Notes under the pieces: generated by a model
What the model was told of the DNA's origin: nothing
Seen by the model: the letters and a program-made list of their open reading frames with translations, nothing else
Databases searched by the model: none
Shown: positions 44,701 through 53,660 of the stretch, piece by piece
Position numbering within the stretch: position 1 is the first letter of the stretch
Layout of the letters: every line of letters starts with the position of its first letter
Position numbers and translations under genes: made by a program
Assembly (NCBI RefSeq): GCF_025643595.1
Contig: NZ_CP102826.1
Span: 5,704,001 to 5,768,000 of the forward strand
Direction of reading: 5' to 3'
DNA: 64,000 nt
From: Saccharopolyspora rosea
GTDB lineage: Bacteria > Actinomycetota > Actinomycetes > Mycobacteriales > Pseudonocardiaceae

Positions 44701-45975
44701 TCAACGGGGCGTGGACTCGATCCGCCAGGGCACGCCGAGGACGTCGTCGGCGCGGGCCATCGGGAGGAAGACCTCGAACATCGCCGGGCGCGCCTTGCTC
44801 AGCTCCAGCCGGCCGCCGTCGGCTTCGACCAGGGCGCGGGCCAGGGCCAGGCCGACGCCGGTCGAGCCGCGGCCGGAGAAACCGCGCTCGAACACGTAGG
44901 GGACCAGCTGGTCCGGGACGCCGGGCCCGGCGTCGCTGACCTCGATGACGACGGTGGCGCTGCCCTGCCGCGCGGCCAGCGTCACCGCGCCCTTGCCGTG
45001 CCGCAGGGCGTTGTCCAGCAGCACCCCGATCGCCTCCCGCAGCCGCGCCGGGGTGGCCCGCGCGAGCAGGCCCTCGGTGACCTTGAGCCGCAGCGCCCGC
45101 CCCTCGGCCCGCAGCGGGTCGCGCCACTCCCCCGCGACGTCGGTCAGCAGGGCCGACACGTCGAGCGGTTCGGCGTCGCGGGCCCGCGCCTCGGTGGCGG
45201 CGGCGAGCAGGTCGTCGAGCACCCCGGAGAGCCGTTCGGCCTGTTCGAGCGCGGCGGTGGCCTCCTCGGACACCTCGGGGTCGTCGGCCGCGGCCAGCGC
45301 TTCCAGGCGCAGGTGCAGCGCGGTGAGCCGACTGCGCAGCTGGTGCGACACGTCACCGACGAGTTCGCGCTCCCGCTGCACGAGGTGCGACAGCGCGGCC
45401 CCGGACGCGTCGAGCGCGTCGGCGACCCGGTCGAGCTCGGGGACCTCGTGGCGCTGCGGATCGGGCCGGAAATCGCCCGCGCCGAGCCGCGCCGCCCGCG
45501 CGGCCACGTGCTTGAGCGGGTCGGCGAGCCGACGCGCGGTCACGATCGCCACGATCGTGCCCGTCCCGGCCGACAGCACGACCAACATCAGCACCAGCCC
45601 GGCCACCTGGAACTGCTGGGCCCGCACCGGATCGCTGGGAGCGGCGATCGTCACCGTCCCGCTCTGCACCATCGGCACGCTCTCGACCAGCGGTTTCTCC
45701 CCCGGATCGGGCCCGTAGGTGTAGTCGTGCGACTGGGTGCGCACGATGAGCCGCGCCCCGGCGGGCACGGCCAGCCGGGCGGCGTTGAGGTCGACCGACC
45801 GGTGCGTGGCGATCTGCTCGTCGAGCAGCGTCGCGATCTGCTGCGCCCGGGTGGACAGGTCGGCCAGCGTCAGGTCCTGGACGAGTTTGAGCGCGCTGAA
45901 CCCCAGCGGCAGTCCCAGCACGACCGCGGTGACCGCGACCGCCAGCAACGTCGCCTGCAGGATCCGGCGGCGCAT
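44701..45975 (-). CDS. Two-component sensor histidine kinase
   Basis: A 424-residue membrane kinase with two membrane segments (about 8-28 and 125-147) around a short outer sensor and a HAMP region. The H-box GDVSHQLRSRLTALHLRLEA has its phospho-accepting His at about 211. The ATPase domain shows LLDNALRHGKG, VSDAGPGVPDQL and GSTGVGLALARALVE. It starts three bases after the response-regulator stop, so the pair is coupled. The signal is unknown. Confidence 0.9.
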   Translation of the reverse strand: MRRRILQATLLAVAVTAVVLGLPLGFSALKLVQDLTLADLSTRAQQIATLLDEQIATHRSVDLNAARLAVPAGARLIVRTQSHDYTYGPDPGEKPLVESVPMVQSGTVTIAAPSDPVRAQQFQVAGLVLMLVVLSAGTGTIVAIVTARRLADPLKHVAARAARLGAGDFRPDPQRHEVPELDRVADALDASGAALSHLVQRERELVGDVSHQLRSRLTALHLRLEALAAADDPEVSEEATAALEQAERLSGVLDDLLAAATEARARDAEPLDVSALLTDVAGEWRDPLRAEGRALRLKVTEGLLARATPARLREAIGVLLDNALRHGKGAVTLAARQGSATVVIEVSDAGPGVPDQLVPYVFERGFSGRGSTGVGLALARALVEADGGRLELSKARPAMFEVFLPMARADDVLGVPWRIESTPR

Positions 45976-45978
45976 CGC

Positions 45979-46653
45979 TCAGTCCGCGTTGAAGCGGAAC
46001 CCGACACCGCGCACCGTCGCGATGCGGGTCTCGTCGAGACGGCCGTTGCTGTCGCCGAGCTTGCGCCGCAGCCAGGAGATGTGCATGTCCAGCGTCTTGC
46101 TCCCCTTGCGGTCCGACTCGGGCCAGACCTCTTCGAGGATCTCCTCCCGGGTCACGACCTGACCGGCGTGCTGCATGAGCACCCGCAGCAGCTCGAATTC
46201 CTTGTTCGCCAGTTGCACCTCGTGCTCGTCCACCAGCACGCGCCGCGCGGTGAGGTCCAGGCGCACCCCGGACGCCTCCAGCGTCTCGGGAGCACCCCGG
46301 CGCAGCAGCGCGCGGATGCGGGCCATGAGTTCGGCGAGCCGGAACGGCTTGGCCACGTAGTCGTCGGCCCCGGCGTCGAGGCCGACGACGAAGTCGACCT
46401 CGTCGGTGCGGGCGGTGAGCATCAGCACCGGCAACCCGCGCCCCTGCGCGCGCAACCGACGGCACACTTCCAGACCGTCCATGTCCGGCAGTCCGAGATC
46501 AAGCACCAGGAGATCAACACCGCCCGCGGCCGCCGCCCGCAGCGTCGCCGGGCCGTCTTCGATGACCTGCACCGAATAGCCCTCCCGCTGCAGTGCTCGG
46601 GACAACGGCACCGCGATGGCCGGGTCGTCTTCTGCCAGCAGCACCACGCTCAC
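45979..46653 (-). CDS. OmpR-family response regulator
   Basis: A 224-residue DNA-binding regulator with receiver residues EDD at 8-10, phospho-acceptor Asp about 52 in LVLDLGLPDMDG and Lys in AKPFRLAEL. The C-terminal winged helix has NKEFELLRVLMQHAGQVVTR and ATVRGVGFRFNAD. It is partner of the kinase downstream and divergent from hisN across about 87 bases. Target genes cannot be read. Confidence 0.9.
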   Translation of the reverse strand: MSVVLLAEDDPAIAVPLSRALQREGYSVQVIEDGPATLRAAAAGGVDLLVLDLGLPDMDGLEVCRRLRAQGRGLPVLMLTARTDEVDFVVGLDAGADDYVAKPFRLAELMARIRALLRRGAPETLEASGVRLDLTARRVLVDEHEVQLANKEFELLRVLMQHAGQVVTREEILEEVWPESDRKGSKTLDMHISWLRRKLGDSNGRLDETRIATVRGVGFRFNAD

Positions 46654-46740
46654 GTCTCCAGCCTAGAGGGCCCCGACGATCACGTCCGTGGTCGTGGGCG
46701 AATCGCCGGGTGCACGGCGTGGCGACTAGGGTTTGCGGGC

Positions 46741-47511
46741 GTGAGCGACCTGGAACTCGCCCTGCACCTGGCCGACGTGGCGGACCGGATCACCACGGCC
46801 CGCTTCCGCGCCCTCGACCTGAGCGTGGACCGCAAACCCGACCGCACCCCGGTGACCGACGCCGACATCGAGGTCGAGGACGCGGTGCGCCGGGTGCTCT
46901 CCGACCGCCGCCCGGACGACGTCGTCGCCGGTGAGGAGCGCGGCGGCAGCATCGGCGAGGGCCGCACCTGGGTGCTCGACCCGATCGACGGCACGAAGAA
47001 CTTCCTGCGCGGCGTCCCCGCCTGGGCGACCCTGATCGCGCTGGTCGACGGCGGACGTCCGGTGGTCGGGGCGATCAGCGCCCCGGCGCTCGGCAAGCGC
47101 TGGTGGGCCTCGGCCGGTGGCGGCGCGTGGTGCGGCACGGCCGACCGGGGGCCGGAGCGGATCTCGGTGTCCGGGGTCCGCGACGTGGCCGACGCCTACG
47201 TGTCGACCACGCACCTGGGCACCTGGTCCGAACACCACTCGCGGGACGCGTACCTGCGGCTCGTCGACGCCTGCTGGGAGAACCGCGCGTTCGGTGACTT
47301 CTGGCACCACTGCCTGGTCGCCGAGGGCGTCATCGACCTGGCGGCGGAACCGGTCGTCAACCCGTGGGACGTGGCGGCGGTGCAGATCCTGGTCGAGGAG
47401 GCGGGCGGCACGTTCACCGACCTGTCCGGTGCCCCGCGCTTCGACGGCGGCAACGCCCTGTCGTCCAACGGGCACCTGCACGCCGAGGCCCTGGAACTGC
47501 TGAAAGCCTGA
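46741..47511 (+). CDS. hisN: Histidinol-phosphatase, inositol-monophosphatase family
   Basis: HisN dephosphorylates histidinol phosphate; relatives act on inositol phosphate. The 256-residue protein has the FIG-superfamily metal sites GEERGG, WVLDPIDGTKNFLRGVPAW and NPWDVAAVQILVEEAGG. It is most like actinobacterial HisN in TPVTDADIEVEDAVR and the FWHHCLVAEG segment, but an inositol phosphatase role cannot be excluded. It is not next to other histidine genes. Confidence 0.85.
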   Translation: MSDLELALHLADVADRITTARFRALDLSVDRKPDRTPVTDADIEVEDAVRRVLSDRRPDDVVAGEERGGSIGEGRTWVLDPIDGTKNFLRGVPAWATLIALVDGGRPVVGAISAPALGKRWWASAGGGAWCGTADRGPERISVSGVRDVADAYVSTTHLGTWSEHHSRDAYLRLVDACWENRAFGDFWHHCLVAEGVIDLAAEPVVNPWDVAAVQILVEEAGGTFTDLSGAPRFDGGNALSSNGHLHAEALELLKA

Positions 47512-47555
47512 CCGCTCGCGGCGAGCGCCGGGCAGCGGACACCGGCTGGGCTGTA

Positions 47556-47595
47556 CCGGGGTGCGCGGGCGCACGCGCGGGCCCGCGCACCCCGG
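47556..47595. terminator. Long perfect hairpin between hisN and the zinc-ribbon-like gene
   Basis: A 15-base perfect stem (CCGGGGTGCGCGGGC with its complement) encloses a ten-base loop, between two convergent genes. It is the longest perfect stem noted in the window and can act in both directions. Confidence 0.65.
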
Positions 47596-47693
47596 TTCGG
47601 CGACCGGAGGAGGATTCCGGCGGGAACCGGTCGCCGACGGACCGGCGCGCGGGGGTCGGGGGCACGCGACGCGCCGATCCGGGTCGAAGGAAC

Positions 47694-47960
47694 TCAGAAA
47701 TCCCAGTCGCGAGCGCGGAAACCGCGATCGGCGACGATGTCGCCGCACTCCCGGCACCGCTCGGTCACCAGGACGGACCGGGGCAGCCGACCGTGCGGCG
47801 TCGCGAACGGAACCCGCACGCACACCCCGCAGACAGCCGGAATCCACTCCCCGGCGGGCTGCGCACCGGGACGCACCGCGGTGGCGTGGCGCCGGGTCAA
47901 CCCGACCCCGACGATCCAGTAGACCTCCTGCGTCCCATCCCGGTACGGATTCGCGAGCAT
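47694..47960 (-). CDS. Small protein with two Cys pairs, possible zinc ribbon
   Basis: I do not recognise this 88-residue protein. Two cysteine pairs, CGVC near residue 44 and CREC near 69, suggest zinc binding. A good ribosome site (GGTAGGACG) precedes the ATG. It is divergent from the XRE regulator, with a palindromic operator between them. It may belong to the same accessory unit, but its job is unknown. Confidence 0.6.
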   Translation of the reverse strand: MLANPYRDGTQEVYWIVGVGLTRRHATAVRPGAQPAGEWIPAVCGVCVRVPFATPHGRLPRSVLVTERCRECGDIVADRGFRARDWDF

Positions 47961-48007
47961 GATCGTCCTACCTTCGTAGTAATTGCAGGTCAGTGAGTTC
48001 TGCGCGG

Positions 48008-48027
48008 AAGATTAGTTCGCTAATCTT
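48008..48027. promoter_or_regulatory. Perfect palindromic operator between the small Cys protein and XRE genes
   Basis: AAGATTAGTTCGCTAATCTT is an 8-base inverted repeat with a four-base centre. It sits in the middle of the divergent, AT-richer gap. It is a likely binding site for the adjacent XRE regulator. Confidence 0.6.
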
Positions 48028-48125
48028 GTCCCATCGAATCTGAAACATTGCTGGTCAGGGGAAACCTGCTTTCGACGGCGTCTCGCCGATGAGACACGGT
48101 GACGCATGAAACGGAAGGTCAGCCC

Positions 48126-48968
48126 ATGAGCGAGAACGGCCGCGTGTCCCAGATCGGACTCGGAGTGCAACTGCGGAAACTCCGAGAAAAGGCAGGAATG
48201 ACCACACGATCGGTGGCCAACGCGCTGGGCATCTCGCCGTCCTCGGTCAACCGGACGGAACTAGGCCAGCGGCTCCCCGGACGAGACGAAGTGGCTGCGT
48301 TGTGCGCGCTTTACGGCGTGACTGGCGAACACAAGGTCCTGTTGGTCGAGAGAGCAGGCAAGAGCAGCAAGAGCGCCTGGCTCGAACTGGCTTCGCGGGT
48401 TTCCGACCAACAAGCGACCATGATGATCTTGGAGCAGGAAGCGTTCTCGATCGTTGGTGTGGAGAACGCGGTGGTTCCTGGGCTGGTGCAGACCGCAGAA
48501 TACGCTCGATTGCTCATGTCGATGTCCGATGTTCCGGGCCATGACGTGGAAAGCAGAGTCGGGGCGCGATTGGGTAGGCAGGCTGTGCTGTCACGCCCTG
48601 ACGGCCCTGCTGTCTCGTTCTTCGTCGACGAAGCAGTGTTGCACCGCACGTTGGGAGAGCCACGCATGCTGCGGGACCAGCTGGAAACTCTGCTCGTCGT
48701 TCAGCGCCGCGACAACGTCTCACTGCGCGTGATCCCGCTCGGTGCCGGTCCGCACCCGGCACTCGACGGTTCGTTCTCCCTCTACGAACTACCGGACGGA
48801 AGCGTGCACGTCTTCGCCGAGGCGCGATACTTCGCCGTGGCACTCACGGAACCAGCCGATGTCGAGCCGTTTGTGAAAGCCTGCACAGATCTGGACAACT
48901 GCGCATTGGACAAGCAAGACTCAACGTGCTTGATCAAGGACGCGTTGGGAAGGCTCCACGATGACTGA
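48126..48968 (+). CDS. XRE-family regulator with DUF5753 domain
   Basis: The 280-residue protein has an N-terminal Cro/CI helix-turn-helix (LGVQLRKLREKAGMTTRSVA, GISPSSVNRTELGQRLPGRD). The rest is the DUF5753 ligand-type domain typical of actinobacterial regulators paired with DUF397 proteins (VVPGLVQTAEYARLLMS, FVDEAVLHRTLGEP, VSLRVIPLGAGPHPALDGSF). ATG at 48126 has GGAAGG upstream; a GTG at 48099 is less likely. It overlaps the DUF397 gene by eight bases. Confidence 0.9.
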   Translation: MSENGRVSQIGLGVQLRKLREKAGMTTRSVANALGISPSSVNRTELGQRLPGRDEVAALCALYGVTGEHKVLLVERAGKSSKSAWLELASRVSDQQATMMILEQEAFSIVGVENAVVPGLVQTAEYARLLMSMSDVPGHDVESRVGARLGRQAVLSRPDGPAVSFFVDEAVLHRTLGEPRMLRDQLETLLVVQRRDNVSLRVIPLGAGPHPALDGSFSLYELPDGSVHVFAEARYFAVALTEPADVEPFVKACTDLDNCALDKQDSTCLIKDALGRLHDD

Positions 48969-49149
48969 GCGGACATGGCGCAAGAGCAGTCGCAGCGGCT
49001 CGGTGCACAACTGCGTCGAAGTGGCCATGTCGCCCGCCGCGACCGCCGTCCGGGACTCCAAAGACCCCGACGGCGGCATGCTGCACGTCTCGTCCGCGAT
49101 GTGGCGGAGCTTCCTGGACGCGGTCAGGAGCGGGCGTTTTCGCGGCTGA
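48961..49149 (+). CDS. DUF397 protein
   Basis: A 62-residue DUF397 protein, recognisable by TWRKSSRSGSVHNCVEVA and VRDSKDPDGGMLHVS. Pairs of XRE/DUF5753 and DUF397 genes are very common in Streptomyces and Pseudonocardiaceae and include developmental and toxin-antitoxin-like systems. The ATG overlaps the XRE stop. Its last 26 bases overlap the convergent DUF2339 gene. Confidence 0.9.
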   Translation: MTERTWRKSSRSGSVHNCVEVAMSPAATAVRDSKDPDGGMLHVSSAMWRSFLDAVRSGRFRG

Positions 49150-50857
49150 GGGCTCGGGTGTAGCGGGCTCCGGCGGCCAGCAGGATCAGGCCCGCGCAGA
49201 GGAAGGCGACGACGCGGGCGAGGCCGTCTAGGGTCGCCAGGTCGAACAGCAGCAGCTTGGCCAGCGCGACCGGGAGCAGGACCATGCCCGCGATCCGCAG
49301 GTGGGCGACGCGGACTCCGCGCAGCAGCAGGACGATCGCGGCCACCACCCAGCACAGGGTGATGAGGATGTGCCCGGTGAGGAAACCGGTGCGGTCGTCG
49401 CGGACCAGCAGGCACGCCGCCATCGTGGCGCTGGCGGTGCCGTAGAGCACGACCAGGCCGGACAGCGACCACAGCGGCGCCGAGCCCGGCAGCTCCCGCA
49501 ACTTGCCGACCCGCACGGCGGTGACCGGGATGCCGATCGCGACCAGGGCGATCAGCGCACCGACCAGGACTCCGGGCATTCGCTGGCCGGACACGTGTGT
49601 CAGGAGAGCTGAGACAGGGGTGTCGGTGCGCAGCGCCGCGCTCGTGCCGAGCACGGCGTAGCACACCGCACCGAGCAGCGGTCCTGGAGTGCGGAGCAGG
49701 TGGGCGCCGACCGTCAGCAGCAGCGCTTCGACGAGCAGCGCCGCCGCCCACGCCGAGGCGTCGACGGCGGTCATCGTGGCTTGCAGGGCGGCGACCGCGG
49801 CGACGGCGCCGGACGCGGCGGTGAACCGCTTCGCCAGCAGGTCGCGGACCGGCCGGACGAACCAGCCGACCGCCCAGATCGCGGCGAGCACGACCGCCAC
49901 CCCGGCGGCGAGCGCCCCGGCCGCCGAGCGCTCCAGCAGCGGAGCCGCCAGCAGTGCGGGAGCCGGGGCCGACACCACCAGCCCAGCCGCCGTGCCCGCG
50001 CGTTCCGGCAGCAGGAACGCCGTGACCAGCGCGATCGCCACTCCCACCGCCGAGGCGAGGACCACTGCGGCCACCACGCCCGTGCCGGGCAGCACCATCG
50101 CCCACAGGTCGGCCGCCAGCGCGGCCAGCACCGTCGGCACGGCCGCCGCCACCGCGAGCACCCGCCAGCCGCGGCGCAGCTGGACCGGCGCGGCGGCGAC
50201 CTGGAGCAGGACCAGGAAACCCACCAGCAGCGACGTCGGCGCGCCGGTGATCAGCGGTGCGCACAGGGCACATCCGAGCACCACGCCGACCGCCAGCGGC
50301 TGGGCCCGCCAGCGGTCCGCCAGCAGCAGACCGGCGACCGCGACGACCAGGCCGGCCCCGAGCCCGCCGGACACCGGCAGGTAGCCGTACAGCGAGGTGG
50401 CCGCCACGGCGTCCAGGTACAGCGCGGCGAAACCCGTTGCGGCCAGCGCGAATCCGGCGGAGCGCGGGGTGCGGGCGTGCAACCACCACCCGCTCGCGAT
50501 CAGCACGACCCCGAGCACGGCCCCGCCGCCGACCCGCAACCCGGGACCGAGCCAGCCCTGCTGCGCGGCCAGGACCAGCAGGAACACCACGCCGAGCAGC
50601 GTGACCCCGGCACCGCCCCACGCCAGCACGCGGCTCGGCTCCCAGCGCGCGCCGAACTTCCGCCGCTGCGGTGCGGGCTGCGCCGGGTGCGGCTCCGCCT
50701 CCACCGGTCGCGGAGGTTCGGGCGCCTGCCCCGGCTCCGCGAGGTGCGGGCTCGGGGTCTCCTGCTGGAGCAGGACCGCCAGGTGGGTCAGACGTTGGCC
50801 GATGGCGTGCAGCTCACCCGCGACCGCCTGGAGTGCTTCGCCGGACTGCGGTTGCAT
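49124..50857 (-). CDS. DUF2339 multi-pass membrane protein
   Basis: The 577-residue protein has an N-terminal amphipathic helix (ALQAVAGELHAIGQRLTHLAV) and a Pro/Glu linker. About 14-17 hydrophobic helices follow from residue 78, with the RVGGGAVLGVVLIASGWWLH segment typical of DUF2339. Its function is unknown. The 3' end overlaps the DUF397 gene on the other strand. It lies downstream of the toxin-immunity genes, separated by about 130 bases. Confidence 0.8.
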   Translation of the reverse strand: MQPQSGEALQAVAGELHAIGQRLTHLAVLLQQETPSPHLAEPGQAPEPPRPVEAEPHPAQPAPQRRKFGARWEPSRVLAWGGAGVTLLGVVFLLVLAAQQGWLGPGLRVGGGAVLGVVLIASGWWLHARTPRSAGFALAATGFAALYLDAVAATSLYGYLPVSGGLGAGLVVAVAGLLLADRWRAQPLAVGVVLGCALCAPLITGAPTSLLVGFLVLLQVAAAPVQLRRGWRVLAVAAAVPTVLAALAADLWAMVLPGTGVVAAVVLASAVGVAIALVTAFLLPERAGTAAGLVVSAPAPALLAAPLLERSAAGALAAGVAVVLAAIWAVGWFVRPVRDLLAKRFTAASGAVAAVAALQATMTAVDASAWAAALLVEALLLTVGAHLLRTPGPLLGAVCYAVLGTSAALRTDTPVSALLTHVSGQRMPGVLVGALIALVAIGIPVTAVRVGKLRELPGSAPLWSLSGLVVLYGTASATMAACLLVRDDRTGFLTGHILITLCWVVAAIVLLLRGVRVAHLRIAGMVLLPVALAKLLLFDLATLDGLARVVAFLCAGLILLAAGARYTRALSRENARS

Positions 50858-50990
50858 GGCGCCCGAGTCTGTCCACGCACCACCGCCCCTGTCATGCGTA
50901 GCCCTACTCAGAACCTGCCGCGGAACTCGTTCTGCGCGGCGTCACCCCCGAATTCCAGCACCGCGCAAGCCCCTTCGGTCCGAAACCGGA

Positions 50991-51296
50991 TCACGGCTTC
51001 TGGGCCGGCGTGCCGCGCGGCGGGGTGTGCGTGACGTCGACCGGTCCCACCACGCCGCGCAACGCCTGGGTCCAGGTGAGGCGGCCGAACAGGTAGAAGC
51101 ACGCCACCTGCTCGCTGGTGAAGCGGGCCCAGTCGTAGCGGTTGCCCTGCTCCCGCCAGAACACCTCCCAGACCGGGGCACCGTCGACCTCGCCGCGCAC
51201 CAGGCACCACGCGTCGTCGGCCTCCGCGCCGACCGACACCAGCTCGGACGGCACGCCCATGGCTTCCAACCAGCCGACCACGGATTCGGTGTTCAC
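50991..51296 (-). CDS. Probable immunity protein for the TNT toxin
   Basis: I do not recognise a named family. The 101-residue acidic, Trp-rich protein (WEVFWREQGNRYDWARF, CFYLFGRLTWTQALRG) begins with GTG overlapping the toxin stop (GTGA). Small genes directly after TNT-toxin genes encode immunity factors, as IFT does for mycobacterial CpnT. Here the immunity role is inferred from position, size and coupling, not from sequence identity to IFT. Confidence 0.7.
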   Translation of the reverse strand: MNTESVVGWLEAMGVPSELVSVGAEADDAWCLVRGEVDGAPVWEVFWREQGNRYDWARFTSEQVACFYLFGRLTWTQALRGVVGPVDVTHTPPRGTPAQKP

Positions 51297-53341
51297 TGCG
51301 CGTCCTCCTGCTCGGCTTCGGCGACGTCCTCGCGCGGGATGCGCAACGTCCGGGCTTCCGCGTTCTCCCTGGTCCGGGTCAGCTCCACCACGTACCCGAG
51401 GGACACCAGGTCCAGCAACGGGTACGTGGTCCGGTAGCGGACGCCGCCGCCCGGCTGGCCGAACCACGGCGCGGTGGCCGCCTGCCACACCGGCAGCGGG
51501 CGCATCACCCGGTACCGCCGGTACGCGCGCTCGGCGTACTCCGGCGGTTGCGACCGGCGCGAGAACGGCGTCGCGGCGGAGAAGGCGAGCCGTCCACTGC
51601 CGTCGCCGAGGCAGTCCAGCACCGTGTCCGGTTGGAGCACCACGGGTTCTCCGGCCTCCACGCCGCCTTCCGGGAACTCCTCGGCGGGCGGCCACACGTA
51701 GCCCTCGCCGTCCCCGGTGGCGTAGGTGCGCTCCCACTCCAGTTCGCTGAGCTCGCCCAGCGGGTCGTGGTGCGCGGTCAGCTCGTCGGGCAGGGGCTGC
51801 GGCTCGTCCGGTTCCGGACCGCGCGCGTACACCGCCGCCGATCGCACCCGCTCCAGGGCGTCGGTGTCGTCGACGAGGTCCGCCCGCGGGTGGTCCTGCG
51901 GCGGGAAGTTCCGGCAGGAGTCCGGTTCGTCCCCGCGCGCGGGCAGCTGGCGGCTCGCCTCGGACGCCGCGACCGGCAGGTATCCGATCGGGAACTGGTG
52001 CAGCACGAACGCGACCGCGTCCGAACCCCGGCCGCCCTGCCGCAACGGCCGCCGCTCGCCCTGCGGCTGCGGCGAACCGCCCGGCGGCGTCGTCGGTTCC
52101 GCGAGCGGGCGCAGCGGCGACCGCCGCATCGACCGCTGGGACAGCGGGAACGCCTGCTGCGACGGTTGCCGGACGGGGTGCTGCGGTCCCTGCGGCGCCC
52201 GCCGCGTCGCGCCGCCGAAAGCGCCCGGCGGCGCGCCGGTCGGCGGGCGCGCGGCGCTGCCCTGGGGCGGCGCGGACGGCTGGCCACCGGGCGGCGGCCC
52301 GACGTGCCCGCCCGCCGCCGGAGGTGGCGCGAAGCCCGGCTGCGCGGGCGGCGCAGCGCCGGGTGGCGGCGGTGCGGGTGCCGCGCCGGACGGTGCGGCG
52401 GGTGGTGCGGCCCACGCCGCGTGCACGGAGTGCGGCGCGGTGGTGGACGCCGGATCCTCGCCGGGGGCGGCCCAGCCCGGCCGGGAGGCCGGGGTGCCGT
52501 CCGCGCGGACGGCGGGGATCGGTCCGGTGCCCGCGTCGGCGACCTGCCGACCAGCGGCGGGTTCGTCGATCCGGACCGGACCGGTGTGTTCGGTGTCCGC
52601 CCGCCAGGTGGGGGCGTCCGGGTTCGCGGGAGCGGACGCCGGCTCCGGTGCCGCGCGGGCGATGTCACCGCCGGTCTCCCGCACCGCGTCGAGACCGCCG
52701 GAGACCGCGTCCGCACCGGCCCGCTGGACATCCGCAGTGGACCCTCCCGCGACGCCGGTGGCGCCGCCCAGCGCGCCGCTCGCCAGCCCCGTCGCGCCGC
52801 CGAGCAGGCCGTGGCGCCCGGACTGCCCCGCGGCGGCGCCGTCGACGCCCACGTCCGCGGCGAGCGAGTGGTGCAGCCGGGCGACGTTGGCCGCCGTGCC
52901 CCGGACCGCCGAGTCCACGGACGCCAGCGCCTGCGGATGCCCCGCGGCGGCGGCCTGCTCGGCGGCGTCGGTGTTCTTGGCCAGCGCCACGAGTTCCCGC
53001 ACGATCCGCACCTTCGTCGCGCCGACCTGGTCGGCGGCGTGCTCCAGCCGGTCGGCCGCGGCGCGGCACTGCCGGGCCGTCGACGGCAGCGGGCCGTCCT
53101 CGCCGACGAGCCCGTTCCACTCCCGGCGCGCCGCCTGCGCGGCCTCGCCCTGCACGGCGCGCAGCGCGTCCTGCGCGGTGCCGTCGGCGTCCCCGGCGAG
53201 CGAGTCGAGCGACGCCGCCGCCTCCCGCCACGCCGCCGCCGACTGCCGCATGCGGTCCTCGTCCGCCTCCGGCCAGCGGGCGCCGGCCTTCGCCGCCACG
53301 TCGCGGAGTTCCGCGGGAAGTTCGATGCCCATGCCCCTCAC
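51293..53341 (-). CDS. Polymorphic toxin with C-terminal TNT (NAD glycohydrolase-type) domain
   Basis: A 682-residue protein. Residues 1 to about 170 are helical and WXG/LXG-like, suited to secretion as a type VII substrate. About 170-400 is Gly/Ala/Pro-rich linker. About 400-560 is a middle domain (FVLHQFPIGYLPVAASEASRQL). Residues about 572-670 are the TNT domain: CLGDGSGRLAFSAATPFS, then YRRYRVMRPLPVWQ and the hallmark APWFGQPGGGVRY, whose Gln is catalytic in the family. TNT toxins destroy NAD+. The usual DRFG/DRYG start of the domain is here DGSGR. The GTG at 53341 overlaps the previous stop; ATG at 53332 is possible. Confidence 0.85.
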   Translation of the reverse strand: MRGMGIELPAELRDVAAKAGARWPEADEDRMRQSAAAWREAAASLDSLAGDADGTAQDALRAVQGEAAQAARREWNGLVGEDGPLPSTARQCRAAADRLEHAADQVGATKVRIVRELVALAKNTDAAEQAAAAGHPQALASVDSAVRGTAANVARLHHSLAADVGVDGAAAGQSGRHGLLGGATGLASGALGGATGVAGGSTADVQRAGADAVSGGLDAVRETGGDIARAAPEPASAPANPDAPTWRADTEHTGPVRIDEPAAGRQVADAGTGPIPAVRADGTPASRPGWAAPGEDPASTTAPHSVHAAWAAPPAAPSGAAPAPPPPGAAPPAQPGFAPPPAAGGHVGPPPGGQPSAPPQGSAARPPTGAPPGAFGGATRRAPQGPQHPVRQPSQQAFPLSQRSMRRSPLRPLAEPTTPPGGSPQPQGERRPLRQGGRGSDAVAFVLHQFPIGYLPVAASEASRQLPARGDEPDSCRNFPPQDHPRADLVDDTDALERVRSAAVYARGPEPDEPQPLPDELTAHHDPLGELSELEWERTYATGDGEGYVWPPAEEFPEGGVEAGEPVVLQPDTVLDCLGDGSGRLAFSAATPFSRRSQPPEYAERAYRRYRVMRPLPVWQAATAPWFGQPGGGVRYRTTYPLLDLVSLGYVVELTRTRENAEARTLRIPREDVAEAEQEDAQ

Positions 53342-53658
53342 CCCTGTCCCGCGCTCCGGCCGATCTCGCCGGCTCCCTCGGCGTCGGCCTGCTGGTGGGT
53401 CCGCGCCGTCGCGGCGAACTTCGCGCCGATTCCCCGCAGCCGCCCCGGAATCTCGCCGAGTTCGTCCATCGCCCGGCGCGCGGCCGGGCAGTGCGCGCGG
53501 GCGAAGCCCTCGCCGACCTCGTCGTGGCCCCAGCAGTCACCGGCGGATTCCACGGCGGCGCGCAGCGCGTCGGCGATCCGCTGGGCCTTCGCCGCGTGCT
53601 CGTCGAACTCGCCCGCCTTCGCGGCCAGCCGACCGATGTCCGCGTGGAAACCGCTCAT
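53338..53658 (-). CDS. WXG100-like/Esp-type small helical protein
   Basis: A 106-residue, all-helical protein with the central turn GDCWGHDEVGEGFARAH, related in layout to WXG100/EspC-type type VII partners. It may be a chaperone or co-secreted partner of the toxin encoded directly downstream. The start is an ATG two bases after the YbaB-like stop. The secretion machinery itself is not in the window. Confidence 0.7.
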   Translation of the reverse strand: MSGFHADIGRLAAKAGEFDEHAAKAQRIADALRAAVESAGDCWGHDEVGEGFARAHCPAARRAMDELGEIPGRLRGIGAKFAATARTHQQADAEGAGEIGRSAGQG

Positions 53659-53660
53659 GG

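Noticed and set aside
44266..47511. Frame of more than 1000 codons through the two-component genes into hisN
   Set aside because: Only its last 256 codons are real (hisN). The upstream part is antisense to the kinase and regulator genes.
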